NCBI GenBank assembly: GCA_020852965.1
Contig: JADYZV010000046.1
Coordinates: 100,438-164,437 of the forward strand
Direction of reading: 5' to 3'
DNA: 64,000 nucleotides
Source of the DNA: Pirellulaceae bacterium
Lineage (GTDB): Bacteria > Planctomycetota > Planctomycetia > Pirellulales > Pirellulaceae
In this document: piece by piece, positions 1-9,462 of the stretch
Layout: every line of letters starts with the position of its first letter
Position numbering within the stretch: the stretch's first letter is position 1
Notes under the pieces: generated by a model
Told to the model about the DNA's origin: nothing
What the model saw: only the letters and a program-made list of their open reading frames with translations
Databases searched by the model: none
Made by a program: the position numbers and the translations under genes

Positions 1-2684
1 CCCGTGCAAAAGCGTTTTACTATTTCGCTGGCCGGCTGCACTTCTTCGATCGGCAATTCGGGGCCGGCCGCTCCGAGTTTGAATTCGAGCAAGCCGCGTA
101 GCGTACACTTCATCTTCGTGTCGCGGTTGATATGTTCGGCAAAACGCCAATAAGCATTCTTGTCGCCCCCCCGTGCGGCAACTTGCAGGTCAGCGATAGC
201 GGCTGGATCCCACCCATGACGTTCCCCTTCAGCCCGCCAATGAAATTCGCCCGGGTTGGGTAGCGAAGGGTGTTGCCCCGAGGTATCGAGCGGATAGCCG
301 AGCGCGTGGCGACGGAGCATTTCTTCAGCCAGTACGTCGAAGTTAACACCTTGAATGCGACTGGCGGTACCGGCAAAGCACTTGTCGATGACTTCATCGC
401 GGAGGCCGAGAGCTTCAAAGATCTGGGCTCCTTTGTAGCTTTGTAAGGTACTGATGCCCATCTTGGCCATCACTTTGAGCATCCCCTTGGCAACCGCTTT
501 GCGGTAGGCCATGACGATCTTCTCATCGCTGTCGTACTTGTCACCCGGCAGCAAGCCTTCTGCGCGAGCTTGCCAAAGTGATTCGAAGGCCAGGTAGGGA
601 TTGATTGCATCGGCGCCATAGCCGATCAACAAGCAGTGATGGTGGACTTCGCGAGCTTCGCCGCTCTCGAGCACAATACCGATTTGAGTTCGTTTCTGTT
701 GACGAACCAAATGATGATGCACGGCTCCAGTGGCAAGCAGCGAACTGACCGCCACGCGATCTTGGCCTACAGCTCGATCGGATAGAACGATCAGCGTAAA
801 CTTTTCATCGATGGCCGCTTCCGCTTCGGCACAGATGCGATCGAGCGTCTGTACCAAACCGGTCTTGCCCAATTCGCGAGCGAAGGTGATGTCGATCGTC
901 CTGGTGCGCCAGCCGCGTTTGGTCATGTGTTCAAGGGCAGCTAGCTCCTCATTGGTCAAAATGGGATGCGGGACCAATAGTCGATGGCAGTGCTCAGGGG
1001 TCACATCCAACAAATTCTGCTCGGGACCAATGTAGCACTCGAGCGACATGACCACTTCTTCACGAATAGAATCGATGGCCGGATTGGTGACTTGCGCGAA
1101 CAACTGCTTGAAGTAGTCGTAGAGCATGCGCGGTTGATCGCTGAGACAAGCCAGCGAGGAATCGTTGCCCATCGAGCCCACCGGGTCGCGCGCTTGCTGA
1201 ATCATGGGGAGCAGCATGAACTGCATCGTTTCGACTGTGTAGCCAAAGGCCTGCATGCGCGACAAGAGCGTGTCGGGATAAAACCCGTGCGGCTCGTTCG
1301 TAGGTGCCAGCTCGTCGAGCGTAATGCGTTGCTCGCGCAGCCACTGTGCGTAGGGGCGCTCGGCAGCAAACTGCTGCTTGAGTTCCTCGTCGGGAATCAA
1401 CTTGCCTTCTTTGAAGTCGACCAAGAACATACGCCCCGGTTGCAAGCGTCCCTTCTCCTTGACCAGCGCCGGGTCGACGGGTAGCACACCCACCTCACTA
1501 GCCATAATGACGCGATCGTCGTGCGTGATGTAGTATCGGCTTGGGCGCAAGCCATTGCGATCGAGCACTGCTCCGATGTAATGACCGTCAGTAAAGGCAA
1601 TCGAGGCGGGACCGTCCCAGGGCTCCATCATGCAACTGAAGTATTCGTAGAACGCGCGGCGCTCCTCCGACATCGTCTCGTGTTTTTGCCAAGCTTCGGG
1701 AACCATCATCATCACGGCTTCTTGCAGTGTGCGGCCGTTCATCAGCAGAAATTCGAGTACATTGTCGAACGTGCCACTGTCGCTGCAATGTGGTTCGACG
1801 ACCGGAAACAGTTTTCTCAATTCGGCACCGAACAGCGGATTGGCCGCGTTGCCGACTCGTGCGCGCATCCAGTTCGAATTTCCGCGTAGCGTGTTGATCT
1901 CGCCATTGTGGCTCATGAACCGAAGCGGTTGCGCTCGGTCCCAGCTCGGGAAGGTGTTGGTCGAAAAGCGGCTGTGAACCATCGCCAGGTGGGTTTCATA
2001 GTCGGTGTCGGTCAAGTCGGGGAAGTACGGGAGCACTTGTCCGCTGGTCAACATTCCTTTGTAGATGATAACTTTGGTCGACAAACTACAGATATAGAAC
2101 TGCAATGCGTGCTTGAGCTTTTCGCTGCCGCGCAATGCATGGCTGGCCGATTTGCGAATGATGTATAGTTGACGTTCGAATGCGTCGGGATCGATGCCAT
2201 CGGCAGCCGCTACAAACAGTTGCTCGATGGCAGGCTCGGCCGCGAGCGCCGTGGGGCCGATGTCTGCTTTCTTGGCGTCGGTAGGCACGATGCGCCAGCC
2301 GAGCAACCGCTGGCCTTGTTCGGCAATGATGCGCTCGAGCGTCTCTTTACAGTGCGCTCGTTCACTAGGCTCCTTGGGGAAAAACACCAGCCCGGCTGCG
2401 TATCGCCCCGGGGCTGGTAGATCGATCTTCAAATCGTCCCGAGCCACTTTGCGCAGCAGTTTGTGCGGCAGCGCCGTGAGCATGCCCGAACCATCGCCCG
2501 TATTGGCTTCGCATCCACACGCGCCGCGATGGTCCATGGCGATGAGCATCGTGGAAGCATCGAGCACGAATTGATGGCTGGTCTGCCCCTTGATGTGAGC
2601 GATAAAGCCCACGCCACAATTCTCTTTTTCATTGGCTGGATCGTATAAGCCATGACGCTCAGGCAAGTGGAGTAGTGGCTTCAT
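1..2684 (-). CDS. gltB: Glutamate synthase large subunit, 5' part (runs off the left edge)
   Basis: Makes glutamate from glutamine and 2-oxoglutarate; the large subunit holds the glutaminase and the FMN/Fe-S synthase sites. Translating the minus strand from the ATG at 2684 gives an open frame of about 895 residues that reaches the window edge, out of roughly 1500 usual for the family. The catalytic N-terminal Cys of the class II amidotransferase domain is Cys23 in ENCGVGF, after a 22-residue propeptide-like stretch. Further family motifs are ANTGDGSGML, the block HSRFSTNTFPSWDRAQP and, near the edge, SEIVKRFCTG of the FMN-binding domain. A LysR gene lies 50 bp upstream on the same strand. No strong ribosome binding site precedes the ATG. 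Whether the small subunit follows cannot be seen. The assignment is secure. Confidence 0.95.
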   Translation of the reverse strand, partial: MKPLLHLPERHGLYDPANEKENCGVGFIAHIKGQTSHQFVLDASTMLIAMDHRGACGCEANTGDGSGMLTALPHKLLRKVARDDLKIDLPAPGRYAAGLVFFPKEPSERAHCKETLERIIAEQGQRLLGWRIVPTDAKKADIGPTALAAEPAIEQLFVAAADGIDPDAFERQLYIIRKSASHALRGSEKLKHALQFYICSLSTKVIIYKGMLTSGQVLPYFPDLTDTDYETHLAMVHSRFSTNTFPSWDRAQPLRFMSHNGEINTLRGNSNWMRARVGNAANPLFGAELRKLFPVVEPHCSDSGTFDNVLEFLLMNGRTLQEAVMMMVPEAWQKHETMSEERRAFYEYFSCMMEPWDGPASIAFTDGHYIGAVLDRNGLRPSRYYITHDDRVIMASEVGVLPVDPALVKEKGRLQPGRMFLVDFKEGKLIPDEELKQQFAAERPYAQWLREQRITLDELAPTNEPHGFYPDTLLSRMQAFGYTVETMQFMLLPMIQQARDPVGSMGNDSSLACLSDQPRMLYDYFKQLFAQVTNPAIDSIREEVVMSLECYIGPEQNLLDVTPEHCHRLLVPHPILTNEELAALEHMTKRGWRTRTIDITFARELGKTGLVQTLDRICAEAEAAIDEKFTLIVLSDRAVGQDRVAVSSLLATGAVHHHLVRQQKRTQIGIVLESGEAREVHHHCLLIGYGADAINPYLAFESLWQARAEGLLPGDKYDSDEKIVMAYRKAVAKGMLKVMAKMGISTLQSYKGAQIFEALGLRDEVIDKCFAGTASRIQGVNFDVLAEEMLRRHALGYPLDTSGQHPSLPNPGEFHWRAEGERHGWDPAAIADLQVAARGGDKNAYWRFAEHINRDTKMKCTLRGLLEFKLGAAGPELPIEEVQPASEIVKRFCT

Positions 2685-2734
2685 AGTGGTCTACTTTCGG
2701 ATTCGATACTGTCTATTTGAATGGTTCTTCGTAA

Positions 2735-3703
2735 TCAACCTGTTCTACTGGTGAGCGAGCGGCCGATTGGTGCCAATTGTGGTTGGTCGACGGACGTCTC
2801 GTTGGTAGCCCCAGTCGCGTTTTGGCTCAGCTCGAAAATCAACTCGATAATTCCACGCGCTGTTCGCCCTAAGGTACTGTTGCGACGTTGGATCAGTCCG
2901 AGCGGTCGAGTGAGTTTGAGCCAGGGGCAATTGAGTATGATGGCCGAGCCAGCTTCGAGCTCCTCTTGAACGGTTTGTTCGGGTAGAAAGGAGACCGCCG
3001 AATTGACTTCCATCGCGTGCTTGACCGAGTCGATATTGTCGAGCTCGGCGGCGATTTGCATGGTGATTCCCAAGTGCCGTAGGTAACGATCGATCTCGTG
3101 TCGAATGCGCAAATTGGGAGCAAAAGCCACCAAGTTTTCGGAGACCAAATCCTCGGGACGCACCACCGGTTTATCTCTCAACGGGTGATCTGCAGGAGCT
3201 ACCAGACGCATGGTCTCCACCAGCCAATCGGTAGCACTGATGCTCTTGGAAGATTCTGGATAGCTGACTAAGCCGAAATCGACCATCCCTTGCTCGACCA
3301 AGCGATAGATTTCGTCAGGATGAGCGAATTGATAGCGCACTTCCGCTTGGGGATGTCGCGTTTTGATCGCGCGCTGCAGAGCGGGCAGGTAGCTCAGGCC
3401 AACACTATAGATGGCTGCGAGCGAGGCGCGGCCGGTCATTTCATGCCCGATGGCGCGCACCTCCTCCGTCAGCGTCTCGTACTGACGCAGAATCTGCACG
3501 CTGCCAGCGTGAAAGGCGGTCCCTTCCGCAGTCAGAATAAAAGGGCGTTTGCTGCGATCGATAAGCTGCACCTGCAATTGCTCTTCGAGCTGCTGAACAG
3601 CTTGGCTGGCGCCGCTCTGAGTCATCGAGTTGTCCGCAGCCGCTTTCGAAAAGCTGTGACGCCTGACGACGTCACAAAACACTTTTAGATTTCGCAAGTT
3701 CAT
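2735..3703 (-). CDS. LysR-family transcriptional regulator
   Basis: A 322-residue DNA-binding regulator. The N-terminal winged helix-turn-helix (about residues 1-60) has the LysR pattern of a helix with FSKAAADNSMTQSGASQAVQ followed by LEEQLQVQLIDR. The rest (about 90-300) resembles the periplasmic-binding-protein-like effector domain. It lies directly upstream of gltB on the same strand with a 50-bp gap. LysR proteins such as GltC regulate gltAB in Bacillus, but there the genes are divergent, so control of gltB here is only inference. The 5' flank carries a perfect 11-bp inverted repeat (3744-3754 and 3800-3810), a plausible autoregulatory site. The effector is unknown. Confidence 0.9.
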   Translation of the reverse strand: MNLRNLKVFCDVVRRHSFSKAAADNSMTQSGASQAVQQLEEQLQVQLIDRSKRPFILTAEGTAFHAGSVQILRQYETLTEEVRAIGHEMTGRASLAAIYSVGLSYLPALQRAIKTRHPQAEVRYQFAHPDEIYRLVEQGMVDFGLVSYPESSKSISATDWLVETMRLVAPADHPLRDKPVVRPEDLVSENLVAFAPNLRIRHEIDRYLRHLGITMQIAAELDNIDSVKHAMEVNSAVSFLPEQTVQEELEAGSAIILNCPWLKLTRPLGLIQRRNSTLGRTARGIIELIFELSQNATGATNETSVDQPQLAPIGRSLTSRTG

Positions 3704-3743
3704 GAGTGATCGACCGGATTATTGACTATTGACATGTGAGCGG

Positions 3744-3810
3744 CTAAATCTGCCGGCCACCATTAGGAAAAGTAATTTACTTCTGCCGATTATCAATTTG
3801 GCAGATTTAG
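3744..3810. promoter_or_regulatory. Inverted repeat upstream of the LysR gene, possible operator
   Basis: CTAAATCTGCC at 3744-3754 is repeated in perfect inverted form at 3800-3810, with an extra CTGCC half-site at 3783-3787. The arms are centred about 56 bp apart and start 41 bp upstream of the LysR start codon. LysR proteins commonly bind paired palindromic sites just upstream of their own gene. No experimental support is visible. Confidence 0.35.
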
Positions 3811-4112
3811 GAATCTATTCAAGCTGGCGCGCCAAGTCAATGCGACAAGGGAGAATCTGACAAAAAAGGTGGCTGTGGCCGGATAACTGCGGGAGAATCG
3901 TGCCTACAAGAAGTATTGTGCGAGTTGTAGGGTTGCCCAAAAGTACTAGATTCCTCCGAAGAGAGGAGGAAGGCCGCGATACCCTGTAGCAACTGTCGCC
4001 AGGCGGTCATTTCTGCGGGCGGGCGACCGCAGCTACTTTGGAGAATGGAATCACTCGTAGAAATGCACGTGCGAGCCAGTCGGTCAGCACGTCTCGATCG
4101 ACCTTCTAACGG
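3811..4112. other. Intergenic stretch with a degenerate 40-bp repeat
   Basis: No coding region is recognisable. At about 4003-4040 the sequence ends in GACCGCAGCTACTTTGGA, a diverged relative of the 40-bp tandem repeat seen three times at 31190-31310 (ACCGCCGAGCTACTTTGA). Confidence 0.4.
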
Positions 4113-4499
4113 TCAGCCTCCCCCAGCACCCCAGCGCCGTGGAAGAGTGAATGCATATAGCAGGACGACGGCACCTGAGGCGAGCGAGCTCCAGGGGATC
4201 CATTCCTTAGGGCGAAACACCTTACCAGTACTCACTTGCATGGTAGTTGCTGGCTGGAACCAACCATTATTAACCTGCACCACTTCGGTTCGGTCGGATG
4301 CAAAGGTTGCGCTGTCGATCAACAAGCACTCGACGCCGATGATAATGAGCATTGCACCGATCGCCAAAAAGAAAGCTCGCCACACGTCATCCGCCCCCTC
4401 AAATGATGAATCGAAATGCGGCATCAGCGCTCGCTGATCGGCGCGCTGACGCCGCGTTTCTACATTCATCGGTTGATTGCTAGCATTGGCTTGAGCCAA
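4113..4499 (-). CDS. Small membrane protein of unknown function
   Basis: A 128-residue protein I cannot assign to a family. After a polar N-terminus of about 40 residues it has a hydrophobic helix (about 42-63, AFFLAIGAMLIIIGVECLLI) and a second near the C-terminus (about 103-119, SSLASGAVVLLYAFTL). The loop between them is about 40 residues and contains WFQPATTMQVSTGKVFRPKEW. Two helices with a folded loop suggest an inner-membrane protein with both termini in the cytoplasm, ending in a basic, Gly-rich tail. It stands alone, downstream in direction from the RTX lipase-like gene and separated from it by a dispersed repeat. Coding nature is supported by the clean membrane topology rather than by homology. 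Confidence 0.6.
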   Translation of the reverse strand: MAQANASNQPMNVETRRQRADQRALMPHFDSSFEGADDVWRAFFLAIGAMLIIIGVECLLIDSATFASDRTEVVQVNNGWFQPATTMQVSTGKVFRPKEWIPWSSLASGAVVLLYAFTLPRRWGAGGG

Positions 4500-4502
4500 A
4501 CT

Positions 4503-4566
4503 ATGGAGTGCGGGGATTTATCCCCGCTTTGGCCCTCTCCAGAGTCTGAAGTAAGCGGAAACTTCG
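4503..4566 (-). repeat. Dispersed repeat, family A, copy 1
   Basis: Reverse-orientation copy of a unit also found at 13862-13905, 24630-24672 and 24677-24715. The core reads CCAAAGCGGGGATAAATCCC here and CCAAAGCGGTGATGAATCCC elsewhere. In this copy GCGGGGAT/ATCCCCGC forms an 8-bp stem with an AA loop. Similarity extends outward through a GGAGAGGG block and a TTTCCGCTT block. Confidence 0.75.
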
Positions 4567-4677
4567 CGTCGCCAACGCCGACGGAAGCATCGAAGTTGAC
4601 TGTCCCCCTTGCTTCTCCCTTGCTTCTCCCTCCCGTGTAGCGATTGGTGGGCGGGGCCAATCGGCTAGTAGGCGACT

Positions 4678-7600
4678 TTATATGTCGCGATGACGTTCGC
4701 CGCTTGCAAAACCGTCGTTCCCCAAGCCACCAAACAACCAATCGTAACCATCGCCACCGTCGAGTGTGTCGTCGCCGAGTTCACCGTAAAGCCAGTCATC
4801 GCCCTCGTCGCCGAATAGACCATCGTCACCGATTCCTCCGAAGAGGCGATCGTTGCCAGCGCCACCGAGTAGCAAATCGTGCCCCTCTTCGCCAAACAAG
4901 TGGTCATCGTGTGCGCCCCCTTCAAGCTGGTCGTTGCCTTGTTGGCCATAAAGAAAGTCCCGTCCCTCGCCGCCAATGAGCAAGTCATCATTTTGGCCGC
5001 CAAAGATATAATCTGTGTCCGCACCGCCGAACAGCCAATCGTTGCCGGCTAAGCCATACAAGTAGTCGATGCCGGGGCCGCCGTAGAGCTCATCGTTGGC
5101 CCAACCTCCAATCAGGGTGTCAATTCCCGTGCCGCCCCACATGGTTGTCGGTACCGCGATCGGCCCATGAAGCTTGGCAGAATCGTTTCCATCTCCAAGG
5201 TAAACTGCAATCCGATCGACGTCCTCGAAATTGGCGATTAAAACGGACATTTCCAAGCCAGGGGCATGCCGCAGAACCTTGAGTTTGCCATCGCCGATGT
5301 CAAACACGTCCACAATGTCGTGTTTTTGCGAACCGACCACCGACAGTAGGCCATCGACCAGGTTGGTGCCGGAGATAAATGCAAAGGTTGAGTCGTCGTA
5401 GGTAACGGCCCCAGATGTCAATGAAAGCTTAATTTCATGAACGCCGCCGGCATGGTAGACATGCTCCAGCGACAAGAGCGCCTCTGAAGGGGTTTGCGGT
5501 CCAGCCGTCAGCGTTTGAGCAGTGCCATCTCCCCAGTCCAACGTAAGGCTGTATCCTGCCGAGATACCAACTAGCGTTCCGGTCAGCTGCGTTACTTGTC
5601 CCGGAAGAACAAACCAATCGGGTTGTGAGTTGGTACCCAGGTTCTCGATCCCCAGCGGCCCCACGACACTCACGGACGATTCGAACTGAGTCGCCTTGTA
5701 GAGCCCGGTGGTATACACATCCGCAATTGACGTAGCGCTGGCACCGAAGATGAACAGGTCCTTGACGAAATAGGGACCATCCGCACCGCTTTGTCCAATG
5801 CTGCTTCCGTTGAACCGCAGCGCGATCTCGGCGTCCACACCAGAAAGGAAGCCGTTGCCCGAATCGAAACCGATTTCGTTGCCTGCTGCATCTTCCAGTC
5901 GGGCCGACCAATTGTAGTTTCCAGGGTTGGAAACGGATACGACAGTCGTTACATCCAAGCGATCGAACAAGCCATTGCCGTCCAGGTCGATTCCTTCGTC
6001 CGAACCGATGCCGGTCGACAGGATCTCATCATGTTCGAATTCGGCGAACGCATAGGCCTCAGTCTGAAACGCGGGAGAAACGACTTCACCAACGGGTAGG
6101 AATCCGAGCGTACTATCCTCGGCTAAGCGTACGAAACGCAGTTGATAAGGGCCGTCCACTCCGCTTTCGTAAATCAGGTTGCCATCAAAAGACAAAGTTG
6201 CCGTCTGAGAACTGCCGTTTGAAGTGAACTCGGTTGAGGACTCGGCCACCAAATCACCCGTCACCGTTTCCAATACGGCGCGTAGTTTCACATCGCTGGG
6301 CGAGGAACTCACCAACTCGACGTCGATAAGAAGCGCGTCGTGCAGCGTGTTGCCATTGGTGTCGACAACTCGAGCGCTGAAGTTGTTGCCCACGTCGATG
6401 TCGGCCTGGGCGACGCCGATGACCAGTAGCTGGTCGCGATAAAACGCGCCTGGACCCGCGGCGCTGGCGTTGACTTGTGCCCGGTAGATGCCGGACTGCG
6501 TGGCGGGAACAGCAGCAGTATAGATACCGTCACCTGCCGCTGCGTCGGCCCCCGTTCCGTCGTCGAGCAATTCTGCCGTGCTAGTATCGCCGCTCGGCGA
6601 GATCAACCAAACTTGCGCAGCGCCGCCTGGGCGCGGAGCTCCCCCGTCGGTCACAACAGCCTGGACAATAATGTCCTGTCCTACGCTTGGGAACTCAGGT
6701 GCGGTCTGTGCCAACATGTTGACTCGGCTGCCAGTCGAGAAGGCGGAAACGGTAAACGGCTCTGCGCCTTGCGGATTGGTCACGCTGGTGCCAGTCACTG
6801 TCACTTCCCACGTACCTTCTTCAAAGGCCGCATCGCGAACTTCGATCGTCTGCAGCTTGAGCCCCTCCACTGAAAACGCTACTTTTTCGACGTTGGCAGC
6901 GGCAGCTATGGCTGCGTCGTCATACACGATTCCCGAGGGGGATCGCAGGCTGTAATCCAATTCTCCACCGAAATGAATCAACGCGAGCTGTGCAACGCCG
7001 CTGCCATCCAAAATCATGGGGAATGTAAGACTCTGAGACTGCGCCACCGCCAATCCCTTAGTAGACAGCAAGCTGAGCATCTCACCGCCTTCGCCCGAAG
7101 CTTCCGCCGCCGTGATCGGATCGGATGCAAGCCCCTTTAGGCGTGCGTAAACTGCCTGTGCCGGAACCAGTCCGGTGTGCATCGCTGACATGTCGTTACC
7201 GGTACTGGCAATCGGCGATTGCGAGTTGATGCCACTGATCGAATAGACGGAGGAAACCGGTACAACCGCGTCGCTGGCTCCACCCATTAGCCCAGAAAGC
7301 AAGAAGTCTGCGACCGAGGAACCCGTCGAGTAATCACCCGCCAAGGCGGAATACTCGGTGTTAGGGTTCAAACCGTGAATCCAGTTGTAGCCCAACATAA
7401 AAGGCGTGGTGAGTTGTACTCCGGCCGCACCAAGCAAGCCGTTCAAAATCGCCGAGCCACCGGGAATTCCCAGGGCGACCGACGCCCCAATGGCACCGAC
7501 TTGTATCAAATCGGCCAGCGGGCTACCTGCATTGGGTGTCCCGATCTGAATCAAGCTGTGAATTGTGTCGTTGCTTTCTGCGTAGTGCCGCGAGTCTAAT

Positions 7601-8652
7601 CCGCCTTTGCTGTGAGAAACAATGCTGATTTGGTCTACGCCCAGTCGGGCGATCATATCCTCGACTCTGGCGGCGATGTCAGCTGCGTTTTGTTGAATCG
7701 AATCCAATTCCAACCCCAGCCCCTGATCGGAGCCGAGATCAATCCCTTCGGCAGGAATGCCCAAGTCGGTCAATCCGGCGATCCAGGGAGTATTCCAACC
7801 GCTTGAATTGCTCAAAATCCCATGCACCAGCAGCACGGGGGCTGGGACTTTGTCGATGGTCAGAGAGGCCCAATCAATTTCGGTACACCATGTGTCGTCG
7901 CCCGGGGGTGACAACGTATCGACAGCGATTTCCACCACGTTCGTCGCAGGTGTCGATGCGTCTGTCGGGAAATTAATGAATTCAATCGGCACATCGAACT
8001 CATTGAGCTTCCAGACATTGTTGGCACCCGTTAGGAAATTGCTGGGAACGACGTGCCCGTTGATCCGCACCACATCTCGTTCTTGAGGAGATTGAGGCGC
8101 GTTGAAGTCTACATCGAAGGCTGGCATCTCCAACTTAATCGTCGGCGAGATGAGATTGTTAGAGAGAAGTTTTCCGATATCACCGACAACTCGATCGACG
8201 GGGATTTCAAATCGAATCGTCCCGTTAGCCAAGTCATCGCGAAACACACAGCCGGAATCCAAATCGCCTCCGCTGTCAACCACGAATACATGATCGTTCA
8301 TCTCGGGGGGAGCGACTGGTGAACGCCCCACCCGGGGACCAGATTCACCGGACGCGAGGGGACCAACGAAGCGCAGTGGCTCGCTGGCTAACCCCGACCT
8401 GCCCGAATTCAAAAAGTTGACAACCAGCAGCACGTCAAGTGGCGAATTCATTTGGTCGCCATTGATGTCGAGTTCGGGCGCGTACGCGGCTTCACCCTCC
8501 CGGTTCAAGTGGTTGATCACCATCAGTGCATCCATTGGGGAGACGTAGCCGTCATCGTTGACATCAATTTGCACTGGAACCAAATCCGCCGCCAGCAGAT
8601 TGCGTTGTTCCAGTTGCTCCAAGATCCTTCGTCGTCTAGCGTGCAGTCTCAT
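4678..8652 (-). CDS. Secreted lipase-like protein with N-terminal dockerin, PKD-like region and C-terminal RTX repeats
   Basis: A 1324-residue extracellular protein. Residues 1-22 carry the planctomycete extracellular signal ([11 protein letters not shown], Planc_extracel type). Dockerin-like calcium repeats follow at about 28-85 ([20 protein letters not shown] and [20 protein letters not shown]). An alpha/beta-hydrolase of the triacylglycerol-lipase/PGAP1 kind lies at about 268-480, with oxyanion [10 protein letters not shown] and nucleophile Ser in SHSKGG. Beyond it are beta-sandwich domains, one with the pattern [17 protein letters not shown] typical of calcium-binding choice-of-anchor domains, and a PKD-like segment (LEHVYHAGG) at about 1090. 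The last 170 residues are RTX nonapeptides of the GGxGxDxLxGG type. Planctomycetes often place the dockerin at the N-terminus, as here. Likely substrates are ester lipids or other esters outside the cell; export route and anchoring are inferred. The TAA stop is at 4678. Confidence 0.85.
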   Translation of the reverse strand: MRLHARRRRILEQLEQRNLLAADLVPVQIDVNDDGYVSPMDALMVINHLNREGEAAYAPELDINGDQMNSPLDVLLVVNFLNSGRSGLASEPLRFVGPLASGESGPRVGRSPVAPPEMNDHVFVVDSGGDLDSGCVFRDDLANGTIRFEIPVDRVVGDIGKLLSNNLISPTIKLEMPAFDVDFNAPQSPQERDVVRINGHVVPSNFLTGANNVWKLNEFDVPIEFINFPTDASTPATNVVEIAVDTLSPPGDDTWCTEIDWASLTIDKVPAPVLLVHGILSNSSGWNTPWIAGLTDLGIPAEGIDLGSDQGLGLELDSIQQNAADIAARVEDMIARLGVDQISIVSHSKGGLDSRHYAESNDTIHSLIQIGTPNAGSPLADLIQVGAIGASVALGIPGGSAILNGLLGAAGVQLTTPFMLGYNWIHGLNPNTEYSALAGDYSTGSSVADFLLSGLMGGASDAVVPVSSVYSISGINSQSPIASTGNDMSAMHTGLVPAQAVYARLKGLASDPITAAEASGEGGEMLSLLSTKGLAVAQSQSLTFPMILDGSGVAQLALIHFGGELDYSLRSPSGIVYDDAAIAAAANVEKVAFSVEGLKLQTIEVRDAAFEEGTWEVTVTGTSVTNPQGAEPFTVSAFSTGSRVNMLAQTAPEFPSVGQDIIVQAVVTDGGAPRPGGAAQVWLISPSGDTSTAELLDDGTGADAAAGDGIYTAAVPATQSGIYRAQVNASAAGPGAFYRDQLLVIGVAQADIDVGNNFSARVVDTNGNTLHDALLIDVELVSSSPSDVKLRAVLETVTGDLVAESSTEFTSNGSSQTATLSFDGNLIYESGVDGPYQLRFVRLAEDSTLGFLPVGEVVSPAFQTEAYAFAEFEHDEILSTGIGSDEGIDLDGNGLFDRLDVTTVVSVSNPGNYNWSARLEDAAGNEIGFDSGNGFLSGVDAEIALRFNGSSIGQSGADGPYFVKDLFIFGASATSIADVYTTGLYKATQFESSVSVVGPLGIENLGTNSQPDWFVLPGQVTQLTGTLVGISAGYSLTLDWGDGTAQTLTAGPQTPSEALLSLEHVYHAGGVHEIKLSLTSGAVTYDDSTFAFISGTNLVDGLLSVVGSQKHDIVDVFDIGDGKLKVLRHAPGLEMSVLIANFEDVDRIAVYLGDGNDSAKLHGPIAVPTTMWGGTGIDTLIGGWANDELYGGPGIDYLYGLAGNDWLFGGADTDYIFGGQNDDLLIGGEGRDFLYGQQGNDQLEGGAHDDHLFGEEGHDLLLGGAGNDRLFGGIGDDGLFGDEGDDWLYGELGDDTLDGGDGYDWLFGGLGNDGFASGERHRDI

Positions 8653-9229
8653 GGTGATTTTCCTTCTGTGAGTAAAACGGATCTATCGTGGTTTACGCAA
8701 CTTTGGCTGGAGTCTTGCACAAGCTCCCGACCTTTAGCAGCTTCGAATTCCCCAGTTTGGCCCTGGGATTCTAGGAGGGCGGTAGCGGTTAAGCAATATG
8801 GCCAAAGGGGTTGGATGGACATTGCTGAGAATGTTGTGGTATTGATCAGCGCAGAGAATCCCCATGAGGTCCTTCACCCGGTTCTCAATTTTCAACCGGA
8901 AAACGTTGTCGCTTGGAACAATCGCGACGTCTCCTAGTGCTTGTTGATGCTTTTGTCTCAACCGTCAAGCCGTGGCGACGGCATGACTAGCGGGCATGCA
9001 CCGCGATCAGACAAGTTAGCAATCGGCTTCGTCACCCCTGACGTTCTTATGCACCGGTACTTCGGCCAAGCGCAATCGGCTCTACTCGTGCCTGCAGTTC
9101 GATCTTCGGTGCTCCTGCCTAAGCAAAATACCGTTACAATGCACTACTCCAAGGCCGCATGATTCTCCAGGCGTGAAGAGTACCTTGCGTATGCTATTTG
9201 TAACTAGATACCAGAGGAGATTCCCGACG
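8653..9229. other. Intergenic region between divergent genes, no recognised content
   Basis: Short open frames occur on both strands, but none has family features or a convincing ribosome binding site. TACAAT at about 9134-9139 resembles a -10 box for the rightward genes. I see no RNA gene or repeat here. Confidence 0.4.
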
Positions 9230-9424
9230 ATGAATCGGGCACCATTTCTATTTCTGTCTGCACAACCGTGCACCAGCATGCCACATCCCGCTGACAAATC
9301 GGTTCACAACGCCATCCAACAAGCCGCCATATTCCGGGCGAAATTGGGTTTCACCCCATCCGCGCGAGCTAAGGTTAACGACTCATTTACCGGTGCTGCC
9401 ACTTTCATGATTCGCGATCTCTAA
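9230..9424 (+). CDS. Possible small protein upstream of the metalloprotease gene
   Basis: A 64-residue frame starting at the ATG at 9230, with a strong Shine-Dalgarno sequence (AGAGGAGAT, spacing about 9) and ending 38 bp before the metalloprotease start. The N-terminus MNRAPFLFLSAQP is mildly hydrophobic; the rest is not recognisable. A good ribosome binding site is the only real support. It could be a leader peptide, a decayed gene end or chance. Confidence 0.3.
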   Translation: MNRAPFLFLSAQPCTSMPHPADKSVHNAIQQAAIFRAKLGFTPSARAKVNDSFTGAATFMIRDL

Positions 9425-9462
9425 ACTTTCACACTTCGCTTCCCGCACTAGGAACGATCACA

